DNA from: Azovibrio restrictus DSM 23866
GTDB taxonomy: Bacteria; Pseudomonadota; Gammaproteobacteria; Burkholderiales; Rhodocyclaceae
Direction of reading: 5' to 3'
Length of the DNA stretch: 64,000 bases
Assembly: GCF_000429665.1 (NCBI RefSeq)
Contig: NZ_AUCH01000005.1
Location: forward strand, 203,480 to 267,479
Shown: positions 46,421 to 53,789 of the stretch, in pieces
Numbering within the stretch: the first letter of the stretch is position 1
Layout: every line of letters begins with the position of its first letter
Notes under the pieces: generated by a model
Told to the model about the DNA's origin: nothing
Seen by the model: only the letters and a program-made list of their open reading frames with translations
The model's database searches: none
Made by a program: the position numbers and the translations under genes

Positions 46421-46966
46421 ATGCTTGACCGGGAGGGCTTTCGCCCGAACGTCGGCATCATTCTATGCAACGCCAAGAACGAGGTTTTCTGGGGTAAACG
46501 GATTCGGGAACACTCCTGGCAGTTTCCGCAAGGTGGCATCAAGCGCGGCGAAACGCCGGAGCAGGCCATGTATCGCGAACTGCACGAGGAAGTGGGTTTG
46601 CGCCCCGAACACGTGCTTATCCTCGGTCGGACCAAGGGCTGGCTGCGTTATGAAGTGCCGACACATTGGATCAAACGGGAGTGGCGGGGCTCCTATCGGG
46701 GCCAGAAGCAGATCTGGTTCCTGCTGCGCCTCGTGGGGCGGGATAGCGACGTTTCCCTGCGGGCCAGCACCCACCCGGAGTTCGATGCCTGGCGCTGGCA
46801 TGATTACTGGGTTCCCCTGGATACCGTGATCGAGTTCAAGCGGGGTGTCTATTCCCAGGCCCTCAACGAGCTGGTGCGTTTTCTCGATGCCGACAAGCGT
46901 CGGCGGGGGCGCCGTGAAGACCTGGCCGAAGGGCTGGAGGCAGGGGGGCGGGATGACCATGATTAG
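46421..46966 (+). CDS. rppH: RNA pyrophosphohydrolase RppH
   Basis: A 181-residue Nudix hydrolase that removes pyrophosphate from triphosphorylated mRNA 5' ends to trigger decay. The N-terminus MLDREGFRPNVGIILCN is diagnostic, and the Nudix box GGIKRGETPEQAMYRELHEE plus VG is near residues 38-60. RPNVGI and QKQIWFLLRL support the assignment over other Nudix types. It is divergent from proS; its last 14 bases overlap the CNP1-like gene. Confidence 0.95.
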   Translation: MLDREGFRPNVGIILCNAKNEVFWGKRIREHSWQFPQGGIKRGETPEQAMYRELHEEVGLRPEHVLILGRTKGWLRYEVPTHWIKREWRGSYRGQKQIWFLLRLVGRDSDVSLRASTHPEFDAWRWHDYWVPLDTVIEFKRGVYSQALNELVRFLDADKRRRGRREDLAEGLEAGGRDDHD

Positions 46967-47477
46967 GCGTGTGCTGACATTGCTGGCGGGGCTTTGGCTG
47001 GTCAGCGGCGTGGCCTGGGCGGATGCCGGGGATGATGAGTTCGAACAGAAACCCTGGCAGGAGATCGAAGTCCAGCTGCCCCCCTTTCCCCAGGATGGGC
47101 AGTTCCAGGAGTTTTACGTGAGCGCCACGGCCTCCAGCCGGTTTTACGTGGATGTGCCGGGAATCACCGTGGGCAGCGACGGGGTGGTGCGCTATGTGTT
47201 GATGGCCATTGCTCCTTCCGGCGTGCGCAACATCACCTTTGAAGGAATGCGCTGCCAGACCCGTGAGCGGCGCATCTATGCTTCCGGTCGCTCTGACGGC
47301 ACCTGGTCCAGGGCCCGTTCGGAGCGCTGGCTGCCGGTGCGCGAGGCGACAAGCAACCGCCAGCATGCGGCCCTGTTCACCGACTTCTTCTGTCCCGACG
47401 GGGTGCTGAACTATGCCGTGGAAGATATCCGTCGGGCCCTGAAGAAACAGGGGCAGCCTCTGGGAGGCAGGCCCTGA
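46953..47477 (+). CDS. CNP1-like exported protein
   Basis: A 174-residue protein with a signal peptide (MTMIRRVLTLLAGLWLVSGVAWA) and a CNP1-like domain: DEFEQKPWQEIEVQLPPFP, FYVDVPGITVGSDGVVRYVL, and a Cys in GMRCQTRERRIYASG with a second in FFCPDG that could pair. The family is named after a neisserial protein and has no known function. It follows rppH with overlap; an ATG six bases later is an equally good start. Confidence 0.82.
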   Translation: MTMIRRVLTLLAGLWLVSGVAWADAGDDEFEQKPWQEIEVQLPPFPQDGQFQEFYVSATASSRFYVDVPGITVGSDGVVRYVLMAIAPSGVRNITFEGMRCQTRERRIYASGRSDGTWSRARSERWLPVREATSNRQHAALFTDFFCPDGVLNYAVEDIRRALKKQGQPLGGRP

Positions 47478-47483
47478 GCCTTC

Positions 47484-47900
47484 TTACTTCTTGCAGTCGC
47501 CCACCCGCTTGGCGCTGAACTTCTGCTTCATCTCCATGGCGGGCTGGCCCTTGGCCTGGATGCGCATCCGGGTTTCACCGCTGTAAGCGCTGTCGTTCTG
47601 GAAGGTGACGCTGCCTTCGCCGCTCATCTTCTCCCCAGCCTCCCCCTGGCATTCGACCTGCCAGGTGGCCGTGTTGCCGGAGAGCTTGTAGTTCTTCAGC
47701 TTGCAGTGGTCGTCCTGGGGTACCGGACTGGCTTCCATGTCCTGGGCGCTCTGGCAGACCTTGTGGGTCATGGGTTGGGTGGGCATGCCGGGCATTTCCA
47801 TGCGGAAACTGTATTCCCACAGACCTGCCTTGGCAGGTTGGGCGGCGAAGGTGGGCAGGGTGAAGCCAAGGCCCAGCAGGGCGAGCAGGATTTTTTTCAT
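47484..47900 (-). CDS. DUF3617 family exported protein
   Basis: A 138-residue periplasmic protein with a signal peptide (MKKILLALLGLGFTLPTFAAQ) and the DUF3617 pattern: GLWEYSFRMEMPGMP at the N-terminus, VCQSAQD, CKLKNYKLSGNTATWQVEC and a C-terminal Cys-Lys-Lys. Four cysteines could form two disulfides. The function is unknown. The ATG at 47900 has GGGAGT upstream and gives a perfect signal peptide. It is divergent from coq7. Confidence 0.85.
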   Translation of the reverse strand: MKKILLALLGLGFTLPTFAAQPAKAGLWEYSFRMEMPGMPTQPMTHKVCQSAQDMEASPVPQDDHCKLKNYKLSGNTATWQVECQGEAGEKMSGEGSVTFQNDSAYSGETRMRIQAKGQPAMEMKQKFSAKRVGDCKK

Positions 47901-47966
47901 GGATGACTCCCGGTGGTTGAGGGGAAAATCATAAACCTTGTGGGTGCAGCTCAGAAAGGATGGAAG

Positions 47967-48593
47967 ATGAATTGGAGTGACAGGCTCATCGTTGAATTCG
48001 ACAAGGGATTGCGCACGGTTTTTGCCGAGGCCCGCAGCGTGCGTCCCGTGCCCGGTGCCGAGCAACCCGAAGTTGAGCAGAGCCCCGGTCAGCGCCGGCA
48101 TACGGCGGCGCTGATGCGCATCAACCATGTGGGGGAGATTTGTGCCCAGGCTCTCTACCAGGGGCAGGCGCTGACTTCCAGAAGCCCGGAAATACGCGCT
48201 TCCCTGGAGGAGGCCGCCCACGAGGAAACCGAGCATCTGGCCTGGACCGAGCAACGCATCCGGGAGCTGGGCGGGCGCAAGAGCCTGCTCAATCCCCTCT
48301 GGTATGCCGGGGCCCTGGGCATAGGGATACTGGCCGGAAAATTCGGCGACAAGTGGAACCTGGGTTTTCTGGCGGAAACGGAGCGGCAGGTGGAAGCCCA
48401 CCTGGACAGCCATCTGGAAAAACTGCCGGCCCAGGACCGGCGTTCCTGGGAAATCCTGGAGCAGATGAAGGTGGATGAGGTGAAGCATGCCGAAACCGCC
48501 GTGCGGCTGGGCGGGGCGCCGCTGCCGGAGCCGGTGAAGCGTTTGATGCGCCTGTCCGCCAAGGTCATGACCCGGACCGCCTATCGCATCTGA
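47967..48593 (+). CDS. coq7: Demethoxyubiquinone hydroxylase Coq7
   Basis: A 208-residue diiron monooxygenase that performs the penultimate hydroxylation in ubiquinone synthesis (the UbiF step). Diiron ligands lie in NHVGEICAQALYQGQ, EEAAHEETEHLAWTEQRI and VDEVKHAETAVRLG. Its presence instead of ubiF suits a betaproteobacterium. AAAGGA precedes the ATG at 47967; longer in-frame starts lack conservation. A strong terminator follows. Confidence 0.95.
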   Translation: MNWSDRLIVEFDKGLRTVFAEARSVRPVPGAEQPEVEQSPGQRRHTAALMRINHVGEICAQALYQGQALTSRSPEIRASLEEAAHEETEHLAWTEQRIRELGGRKSLLNPLWYAGALGIGILAGKFGDKWNLGFLAETERQVEAHLDSHLEKLPAQDRRSWEILEQMKVDEVKHAETAVRLGGAPLPEPVKRLMRLSAKVMTRTAYRI

Positions 48594-48611
48594 ACCTGGC
48601 TGGGCTGGTGC

Positions 48612-48649
48612 AGACAAAGCCCCACCCGGGAGCGGGTGGGGCTTTGTCT
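48612..48649. terminator. Bidirectional terminator between coq7 and the OsmC gene
   Basis: A perfect 16-bp stem: AGACAAAGCCCCACCC pairs with GGGTGGGGCTTTGTCT around a 6-nt loop. It fills the space between the two convergent genes and touches the OsmC-family stop codon. Confidence 0.88.
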
Positions 48650-49077
48650 CAATGGGTTTCGATGATTTCGAAGTCGTGGGTGATGCTGGCCGTCTTGCCC
48701 AGCATGATGGAGGCGGAGCAGTACTTGTCCTTGGACAGGTCGATGGCCCGGGCCACTGCTTCGGGCTTGAGGTTGTGGCCGCTGACCCGGAAATGGAAGT
48801 GGATGCGGGTGAATACCTTGGGATCGGTTTCTGCCCTGTCGGCTTCCAGGCGCACGTCACAGCCGCTCACCTGATGGCGTCCCTTCTTCAGGATCATCAC
48901 GATATCGAAGGCGGTGCAGCCGCCCGTGCCGGCCAGCAGCATTTCCATGGGGCGTGGCGCCAGATTGCGGCCACCGGCTTCCGGGGCGCCGTCCATGGCC
49001 ACCATGTGGCCGCTGCCGGTTTCTGCCATGAAAGACATACCGCTTTCCTGGCCCAGCCACTTCACTGTGCATTCCAT
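48649..49077 (-). CDS. OsmC family protein
   Basis: A 142-residue OsmC/Ohr-fold protein. Both peroxidatic-type cysteines are present: TGGCTAFDIVMILKKGR near residue 54 and DKYCSASIMLGKTASITH near residue 120. OsmC-like proteins reduce organic hydroperoxides; this subgroup (YhfA-like, MECTVKWLGQESGMSFMAE) has no proven substrate. An AGGAG lies upstream of the ATG. Confidence 0.92.
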   Translation of the reverse strand: MECTVKWLGQESGMSFMAETGSGHMVAMDGAPEAGGRNLAPRPMEMLLAGTGGCTAFDIVMILKKGRHQVSGCDVRLEADRAETDPKVFTRIHFHFRVSGHNLKPEAVARAIDLSKDKYCSASIMLGKTASITHDFEIIETH

Positions 49078-49291
49078 GTTTTGGTGTCTCCTGTAAAAGG
49101 CCCGGCATTTTAGCCGAGCTGGCCTTTGTCTGCCTTGTTGCGTTGCACAAACAGCTTTGCCTAAATGCGTCTGTAATTATGGTTCTTATTGTTAAATAAT
49201 GGTTTATTTATTTAATTTTGTTGTTTAAAATCGTTTAATATCAATTACTTAAATTCAATAAATTTGTTCTATGTGATGATTTTAGGTTGTG

Positions 49292-49306
49292 TTGTGCAAT
49301 GCACAA
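49292..49306. promoter_or_regulatory. Palindrome upstream of the 49.3-kb small RNA promoter
   Basis: TTGTGCA, one A and TGCACAA form a 15-bp palindrome with T-N11-A symmetry as in LysR-type sites. It is centred about 49 bases before the predicted small RNA start and seven bases upstream of its -35, an activator position. The preceding 49160-49290 is strongly AT-rich and otherwise shows no gene. Confidence 0.45.
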
Positions 49307-49312
49307 TCAGGC

Positions 49313-49341
49313 TTGCTATCCCTTTTGGCTTGGTTCATAAT
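49313..49341 (+). promoter_or_regulatory. Sigma-70-type promoter of small RNA candidate
   Basis: -35 TTGCTA (49313-49318), exactly 17-nt spacer, -10 CATAAT (49336-49341). Four of six and five of six bases match consensus. The upstream AT-rich tract could act as an UP element. Predicted start is near 49348. Confidence 0.6.
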
Positions 49342-49347
49342 GAACCC

Positions 49348-49459
49348 AACGAAACGATCGAAAAGCAAGCAGGATTCGATGCCGGTTTCGACCCTTGTCT
49401 CCTCCACCCTCCTCCTTTGGTGTGGATTTAACGCGACTCCCCGGAGTCGCGTTTTTTTT
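49348..49459 (+). ncRNA. Candidate small RNA with CCUCCUCC loop
   Basis: About 110 nt. A 5' stem-loop pairs CGAAAC with GTTTCG (49350-49355, 49385-49390) and, inside it, ATCGAA with TTCGAT (49357-49362, 49375-49380) around a 12-nt loop. A second hairpin TCCAC/GTGGA (49403-49426) displays CCTCCTCC in a 14-nt loop. The terminator is CGCGACTC/GAGTCGCG (49432-49451) followed by eight T. The C-rich loop could pair with Shine-Dalgarno regions. It lies in the 483-bp gap between the OsmC gene and panD, both on the opposite strand. Reading frames here cross the terminator and have no ribosome site, so a non-coding RNA is preferred. Confidence 0.65.
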
Positions 49460-49505
49460 GCTTCTTTTCCTGTGTCTCCCCGATGTCCTGCGGGTTTGCG
49501 GCGAT

Positions 49506-49538
49506 AAAAAACCCGGCTGTGCAAGGCAGGGCCGGGTT
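49506..49538 (-). terminator. panD terminator
   Basis: On the minus strand AACCCGGC, a 13-nt loop and GCCGGGTT form an 8-bp stem followed by TTTTATC. It lies 22 bases after the panD stop. Confidence 0.82.
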
Positions 49539-49560
49539 TGGGGCAGTCGGGGGAGGTCGA

Positions 49561-49947
49561 TCAGGCGGCGGCGGCCTGGAGGGGCATCTCGTGACTGGTG
49601 CGGGCGATACGGTTGCTGGCATCAGCATAGACCAGCTTGGGCTCGTGCTTGGCCAGTTCCAGATCGCTCATGCTGACAAAGGTGGCGATGATCAGCAGGT
49701 CCCCGGGAGCGGCCTTGCGGGCGGCGGAGCCATTAACGGAAATGATCCCTGAGCCGCGCTCGGCACGGATGGCGTAGGTGGTGAAACGCTCGCCATTATT
49801 GATGTTCCAGATGTCGATCTGCTCGTATTCCTTGATATCGGCAGCTTCCAGCAGGTCCTCGTCAATGGCGCAGGAGCCTTCGTAATGCAGGTCGGCATGG
49901 GTAGTGGTTACCCGATGCAGCTTGGACTTGAGCATGATTCTTTGCAT
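49561..49947 (-). CDS. panD: Aspartate 1-decarboxylase
   Basis: A 128-residue proenzyme that self-cleaves to a pyruvoyl enzyme making beta-alanine for pantothenate. The cleavage site Gly-Ser is in LHYEGSCAIDEDLLEAA near residue 24-25, and the substrate Arg is in IWNINNGERFTTYAI. MQRIMLKSKLHRV is the expected N-terminus, which fixes the start at 49947. Autocleavage in many proteobacteria needs PanM; no panM gene is seen here. Confidence 0.96.
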   Translation of the reverse strand: MQRIMLKSKLHRVTTTHADLHYEGSCAIDEDLLEAADIKEYEQIDIWNINNGERFTTYAIRAERGSGIISVNGSAARKAAPGDLLIIATFVSMSDLELAKHEPKLVYADASNRIARTSHEMPLQAAAA

Positions 49948-50046
49948 GGCGTCATCCGTCACAAGGTGTTGGGGGACCCGCATTGTAGCGGCTAAATCCC
50001 TGCTGTCAAACAGAGAATCCGGGCTGGAAAAGCCGTCAAACCCTTG

Positions 50047-50874
50047 TCAAACCTCAAGATTATCAATGAGCCGGGTATGACCCAGGCGCGCAGCGGCAAC
50101 AATCACCAATTTCTGATCCATGTCCCGGGGCGGGTGCAGGTCGGATTGTTGTCGCACTGCAACATAATCGGTCTTCCAGCCGTGCTTGTCCAGGCTGGCG
50201 GCGGCTTCCTGCTCCAGTGCCTCCCGTGCACTGATGCCCTGGCGCAACAGCTGCTCACGCAGGTGCTCCAGGGTACGGATCAGGCGGGGGGCTTCCTGGC
50301 GTTCCGCAGGGCTGAGGTAGCCGTTGCGGGAGGAGAGGGCTAGGCCGTCTTCGGCCCGCACCGTATCCACCCCCACGATGTCCATGGGCAGGGCCAGTTG
50401 CCGGGCCATGGCGCGGATCAGCATCAGTTGCTGGTAATCCTTCTTGCCGAACAGGGCCGCCTGGGGCTGGACGCAGTTGAAGAGCTTGAGCACCACGGTG
50501 GCCACGCCGCGGAAGTGGCCGGGCCTGAATGCTCCTTCCAGCAGGTGCTGGAGGTCGGGGGGCTCCACGAAGAAGTTCTGGGGTTCCGGATACAGGTCGG
50601 ATTCGCTCGGGGCGAACAGCACGTCCACGCCGGCTTCCTGCAGCTTGGCGCAGTCGGCTTCGAAGGTGCGTGGATACTTGTCGAAATCTTCACCGGGACC
50701 GAATTGCAGGCGGTTCACGAAGATGCTGGCCACCACCGTGTCGGCGTGCTGGCGGGCCTGGCGCATCAGGGTCAGGTGACCCTCGTGCAGATTGCCCATG
50801 GTGGGGACGAAGGCAATGCGGCCGCGTCCCTGGAGGGCATGGCGCAGGGCTGGAATGGGAGCGTGGATTTCCAT
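50047..50874 (-). CDS. panC: Pantothenate synthetase
   Basis: A 275-residue ligase joining pantoate and beta-alanine with ATP. HIGH-type motif VPTMGNLHEGHLTLMRQA is near residue 25, FVNRLQFGPGEDFDKYPRT follows, and the KMSKS-like region LALSSRNGYLSPAERQ is near residue 180. It lies three bases after panB and 100 bases before panD, so pantothenate genes form panB-panC-panD. Confidence 0.97.
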   Translation of the reverse strand: MEIHAPIPALRHALQGRGRIAFVPTMGNLHEGHLTLMRQARQHADTVVASIFVNRLQFGPGEDFDKYPRTFEADCAKLQEAGVDVLFAPSESDLYPEPQNFFVEPPDLQHLLEGAFRPGHFRGVATVVLKLFNCVQPQAALFGKKDYQQLMLIRAMARQLALPMDIVGVDTVRAEDGLALSSRNGYLSPAERQEAPRLIRTLEHLREQLLRQGISAREALEQEAAASLDKHGWKTDYVAVRQQSDLHPPRDMDQKLVIVAAARLGHTRLIDNLEV

Positions 50875-50877
50875 GGA

Positions 50878-51690
50878 TCAGTAAGTGTGTTCGGGGCCCG
50901 GGAAGGTGCCGGCCTTGACCTCGCGCACATAGGCGGCGATGGCCTCCTGGATGCTGCCGGCGCCGGCCATGAAGTTCTTGACGAAGCGGGGCTTCCTGCC
51001 GCCGCTGATGTGCAGCATGTCGTGCAGGACCAGGACCTGCCCCGAGGTATCGGCCCCGGCGCCGATGCCGATGGTGGGAATGGTCAGGGCCTGGGTGACG
51101 GCGGCGGCCAGGGGTGCGGGAATGGCTTCCAGCACGATCAGGCTGGCGCCGGCCTTTTCCAGGGCGCGGGCGTCTTCCAGCAGTTTGCTGGCGGCCTCCT
51201 CGTCCCGGCCCTGGACCCGGTAGCCCCCGAGCTGGTGCACATGCTGGGGCGTGAGGCCGATGTGGGCGCAGACGGGAATGCCGCGCCGGGTCAGGAATTC
51301 CACCGTGGCGGCCATTTCGGCGCCGCCCTCGAGCTTGACCATGTGGGCGCCGGCGGCCATCAGCCGGGCGCCGTTGCGGAAGGTTTCCTCGGGGCTGATC
51401 TGGGAGGTGCCGAAGGGCATGTCGGTCACCACCAGGCAGCGCTGGCTGCCACGGGTCACGGCAGCCGTGTGGTAGGCCATGTGTTCCAGGGTCACGGGCA
51501 GGGTGGAATCCTGGCCTTGCAGCACCATGCCCAGGGAGTCTCCCACCAGCAGCACATCCACGCCCTGTTCGTCCAGAAGCTGGGCGAAGCTGGCGTCGTA
51601 GCAGGTGAGTACGGTGATCCTGTCTCCGTTCTGGCGCATCTTGGCCAGATCCAGGAGCGTCAGGCGGCGGGTTTGGGTCTGTGCGGACAT
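50878..51690 (-). CDS. panB: 3-methyl-2-oxobutanoate hydroxymethyltransferase
   Basis: A 270-residue TIM-barrel enzyme that makes ketopantoate from alpha-ketoisovalerate. The metal-binding LLVGDSLGMVLQGQDSTLPV is near residue 40, and VKLEGG and CAHIGLTPQHVHQLGGYRVQ follow. The ATG at 51690 begins the conserved region; an earlier in-frame TTG is less likely. It is the first pan gene on the minus strand, downstream of a chemoreceptor gene. Confidence 0.96.
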   Translation of the reverse strand: MSAQTQTRRLTLLDLAKMRQNGDRITVLTCYDASFAQLLDEQGVDVLLVGDSLGMVLQGQDSTLPVTLEHMAYHTAAVTRGSQRCLVVTDMPFGTSQISPEETFRNGARLMAAGAHMVKLEGGAEMAATVEFLTRRGIPVCAHIGLTPQHVHQLGGYRVQGRDEEAASKLLEDARALEKAGASLIVLEAIPAPLAAAVTQALTIPTIGIGAGADTSGQVLVLHDMLHISGGRKPRFVKNFMAGAGSIQEAIAAYVREVKAGTFPGPEHTY

Positions 51691-51790
51691 GGGGGTATTC
51701 AATGAATCGGGGGCGTTATCCTAACAGCGAAAACCGATTCTTGTGCATGTGCAGACGCCAGGGTGTCCCCCGGCGCCTGCAAGCTTCCAC

Positions 51791-52915
51791 TCAGTGTTCC
51801 ATGCAGAGGATGTCGGGGTTGTCGGCCCCGGCCCGGGCCATGCGCTCCAGGCATTCAAGCACGTCCATGCTGGCTGCTTCCATGCGCGCCACGGAATCGG
51901 TGCCCCCCTGGAAATCTCCGGCGTAAAGCTTCTGTACGGCTTCCCGGCCATGCTGGTGGACGGCGATGTGGGGCTTTTCCATGGCCGCGTAGCCATCCAG
52001 GCGGGAGAAACACTGCTTGCCTTCGCCCTCGTAATACCACTTGCCCAGGCGGCACATGCAGTGGTTGGCAAAATCTTCGGGCTTCTTGTCGGAAACCCCG
52101 ATGAACACCTTGTAGATCTCGAACTTGAACACCAGGTGGTCCATCTTGGCCAGTTCCGTGAAGCTGCGCAGGGCGGCCACGGCGATGGCGAATTCCATCT
52201 TGTGGGAGGTTTCGATGATGCCTTCGATGCGCTCGGCGGCCTCGGCCCCGTCGCTGCCGAAGTCGGCGGACATGTGGGCCAGGTTTTCCATGCTGGAGTG
52301 GGCGTTGCCGGTATCCCGCTGGATGTTGTTCACCAGGTTGGAGATGTCGCTGGTGGCCTTGCTGGTGCGTTCTGCCAGCTTGCGCACCTCATCGGCCACT
52401 ACCGCGAACCCCCGGCCGGCTTCCCCGGCCCGGGCCGCCTCGATGGCGGCGTTGAGGGCGAGCAGATTGGTCTGGTCGGCGATTTCCTTGATCAGGGAAA
52501 GGATGCTGCCGATCTGCTCGGTGCTGCTGTTGAGACCATCGACGATGCTCATGGTCTGGCGGGATTCCTGGGCCAGGACAGCCAGGTCGCGGCTGATCTT
52601 CTGCATCAGGTCACGGCTGGCGGCGGAGACGCTGGCGGCATGCAGGGCTTCGGTCTTCTCTTCCTTGAGTTCTCCGGCGAGCAGGGCCAGGGTCTGCTGG
52701 GATACGCCCAGGCTGCCGCCGAAATTTTCCAGGTTGCGCAGCAGGTGCTCCCAGCCCTGGGTCACGCAAAGGGCTGAATTACATCGTTTTTCCGCATCCT
52801 CGACCTGCTGTTCCATGTCGTGCAGGCGCTGGGTCAGGGCGGTATTTTCCTGTTCCAGGGCAGCGATGCGGGCCAGGGCAACTTGATCCTGGCGGGGGCC
52901 GAACAAACCGAACAT
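51791..52915 (-). CDS. Soluble methyl-accepting chemotaxis protein with CZB domain
   Basis: A 374-residue cytoplasmic chemoreceptor with no membrane helix. A coiled coil (about residues 10-45) precedes the MCP signalling domain with the hairpin tip EIADQTNLLALNAAIEAARA near residue 165. A C-terminal chemoreceptor zinc-binding (CZB) domain (about residues 250-345) carries His and Cys ligands in KMDHLVFKFEIYK, HCMCRLGKWYYEGEG and MEKPHIAVHQHG. TlpD-like receptors of this type sense oxidants or zinc. It interrupts the folK-panB neighbourhood. Confidence 0.92.
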   Translation of the reverse strand: MFGLFGPRQDQVALARIAALEQENTALTQRLHDMEQQVEDAEKRCNSALCVTQGWEHLLRNLENFGGSLGVSQQTLALLAGELKEEKTEALHAASVSAASRDLMQKISRDLAVLAQESRQTMSIVDGLNSSTEQIGSILSLIKEIADQTNLLALNAAIEAARAGEAGRGFAVVADEVRKLAERTSKATSDISNLVNNIQRDTGNAHSSMENLAHMSADFGSDGAEAAERIEGIIETSHKMEFAIAVAALRSFTELAKMDHLVFKFEIYKVFIGVSDKKPEDFANHCMCRLGKWYYEGEGKQCFSRLDGYAAMEKPHIAVHQHGREAVQKLYAGDFQGGTDSVARMEAASMDVLECLERMARAGADNPDILCMEH

Positions 52916-52959
52916 TTACGTCTCCCTCGTTGTTGTCTGGGTTTTTTTTGGAGGCCTCC

Positions 52960-53310
52960 TCAGGCCCGGAAAATGAAGTAGACCGCACCCAAAAGGCATA
53001 GGGCAGCCCACAGATAATCAAGCTTCAGTGGTTGTTGCATGTAGATTACCGCGAAAGGGACGAATACCGACAGGGTGATCACTTCCTGCAGGATTTTCAG
53101 TTGCGCCAGGCTCAGGGCCGTGTGGCCGATCCGGTTGGCGGGGACCTGCAGCAGGTATTCGAACAGGGCGATGCCCCAGGACAGGAAGGCGGCAATCCAC
53201 CAGGGGCGGTCGGCCAGATGTTTCAGGTGGCCGTACCAGGCAAAGGTCATGAACAGGTTGGAGAGGACCAGGAGGCCGGTGGCCTGCCAGAACACCGGCT
53301 GGTTCAGCAT
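52960..53310 (-). CDS. DUF486 (DMT-like) membrane protein
   Basis: A 116-residue protein with four membrane helices (FWQATGLLVLSNLFMTFAWYG, PWWIAAFLSWGIALFEYLLQV, LKILQEVITLSVFVPFAVIY, YLWAALCLLGAVYFIF), matching DUF486, a small drug/metabolite transporter-like family of unknown substrate. The start at 53310 overlaps the folK stop by seven bases, so it is co-transcribed with folK and pcnB. Confidence 0.9.
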   Translation of the reverse strand: MLNQPVFWQATGLLVLSNLFMTFAWYGHLKHLADRPWWIAAFLSWGIALFEYLLQVPANRIGHTALSLAQLKILQEVITLSVFVPFAVIYMQQPLKLDYLWAALCLLGAVYFIFRA

Positions 53311-53789
53311 GGCAGCCGCCGGATCTGCTGGGTGGCCACGGCCGGCAGCCAGGCGGCGAGGCTGCCCCGGCCCGGCAGTTGCAGGTCGGGGGCGATTTCG
53401 GCCAGGGGGGCGAGCACGAAGGCGCGCAGATGCAGCCGGGGATGGGGCAGGGTGAGGCGGGGGGAGTTCAGGACCTGATCGTTGTAGAGCAGCAGGTCCA
53501 GGTCCAGGGTCCTGGGCGCATTGGCGACGCTGCGCACCCGGCCCCGGGCCTGTTCCAGGTCCAGCAGGGCCGCCAGCAGGGCTTCGGCTTCCAGCCCGGT
53601 CTCCACGGCCGCCACGGCGTTGACGAAGTCGGGCTGGTCCAGGAGCCCCACCGGGGCGGTCAGGTAAAGGGAGGAAGCCGCCTGCAGCCGGGTCAGGGGC
53701 AGGCTGTCCAGGGCCGCGATACCGGCCCGCACCATGGCCTGGGGGTCGCCCAGGTTGGCGCCCAGGGCGACGTAGGCGCGGTTCCTCAT
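53304..53789 (-). CDS. folK: 2-amino-4-hydroxy-6-hydroxymethyldihydropteridine diphosphokinase
   Basis: A 161-residue HPPK that transfers pyrophosphate to the pterin in folate synthesis. AYVALGANLGDPQA at the N-terminus, DQPDFVNAVAAVET and the metal-binding RTLDLDLLLYND near residue 92 followed by LPHPRLHLRAFVLAPL are all canonical. The ATG overlaps the pcnB stop. pcnB-folK-pan clustering is widespread in proteobacteria. Confidence 0.95.
   Translation of the reverse strand: MRNRAYVALGANLGDPQAMVRAGIAALDSLPLTRLQAASSLYLTAPVGLLDQPDFVNAVAAVETGLEAEALLAALLDLEQARGRVRSVANAPRTLDLDLLLYNDQVLNSPRLTLPHPRLHLRAFVLAPLAEIAPDLQLPGRGSLAAWLPAVATQQIRRLPC

Noticed and set aside
49289..49524. Short frames on both strands in the OsmC gene-panD gap
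   Set aside because: They run through promoter and terminator hairpins and lack ribosome sites; the small-RNA reading explains the region better.
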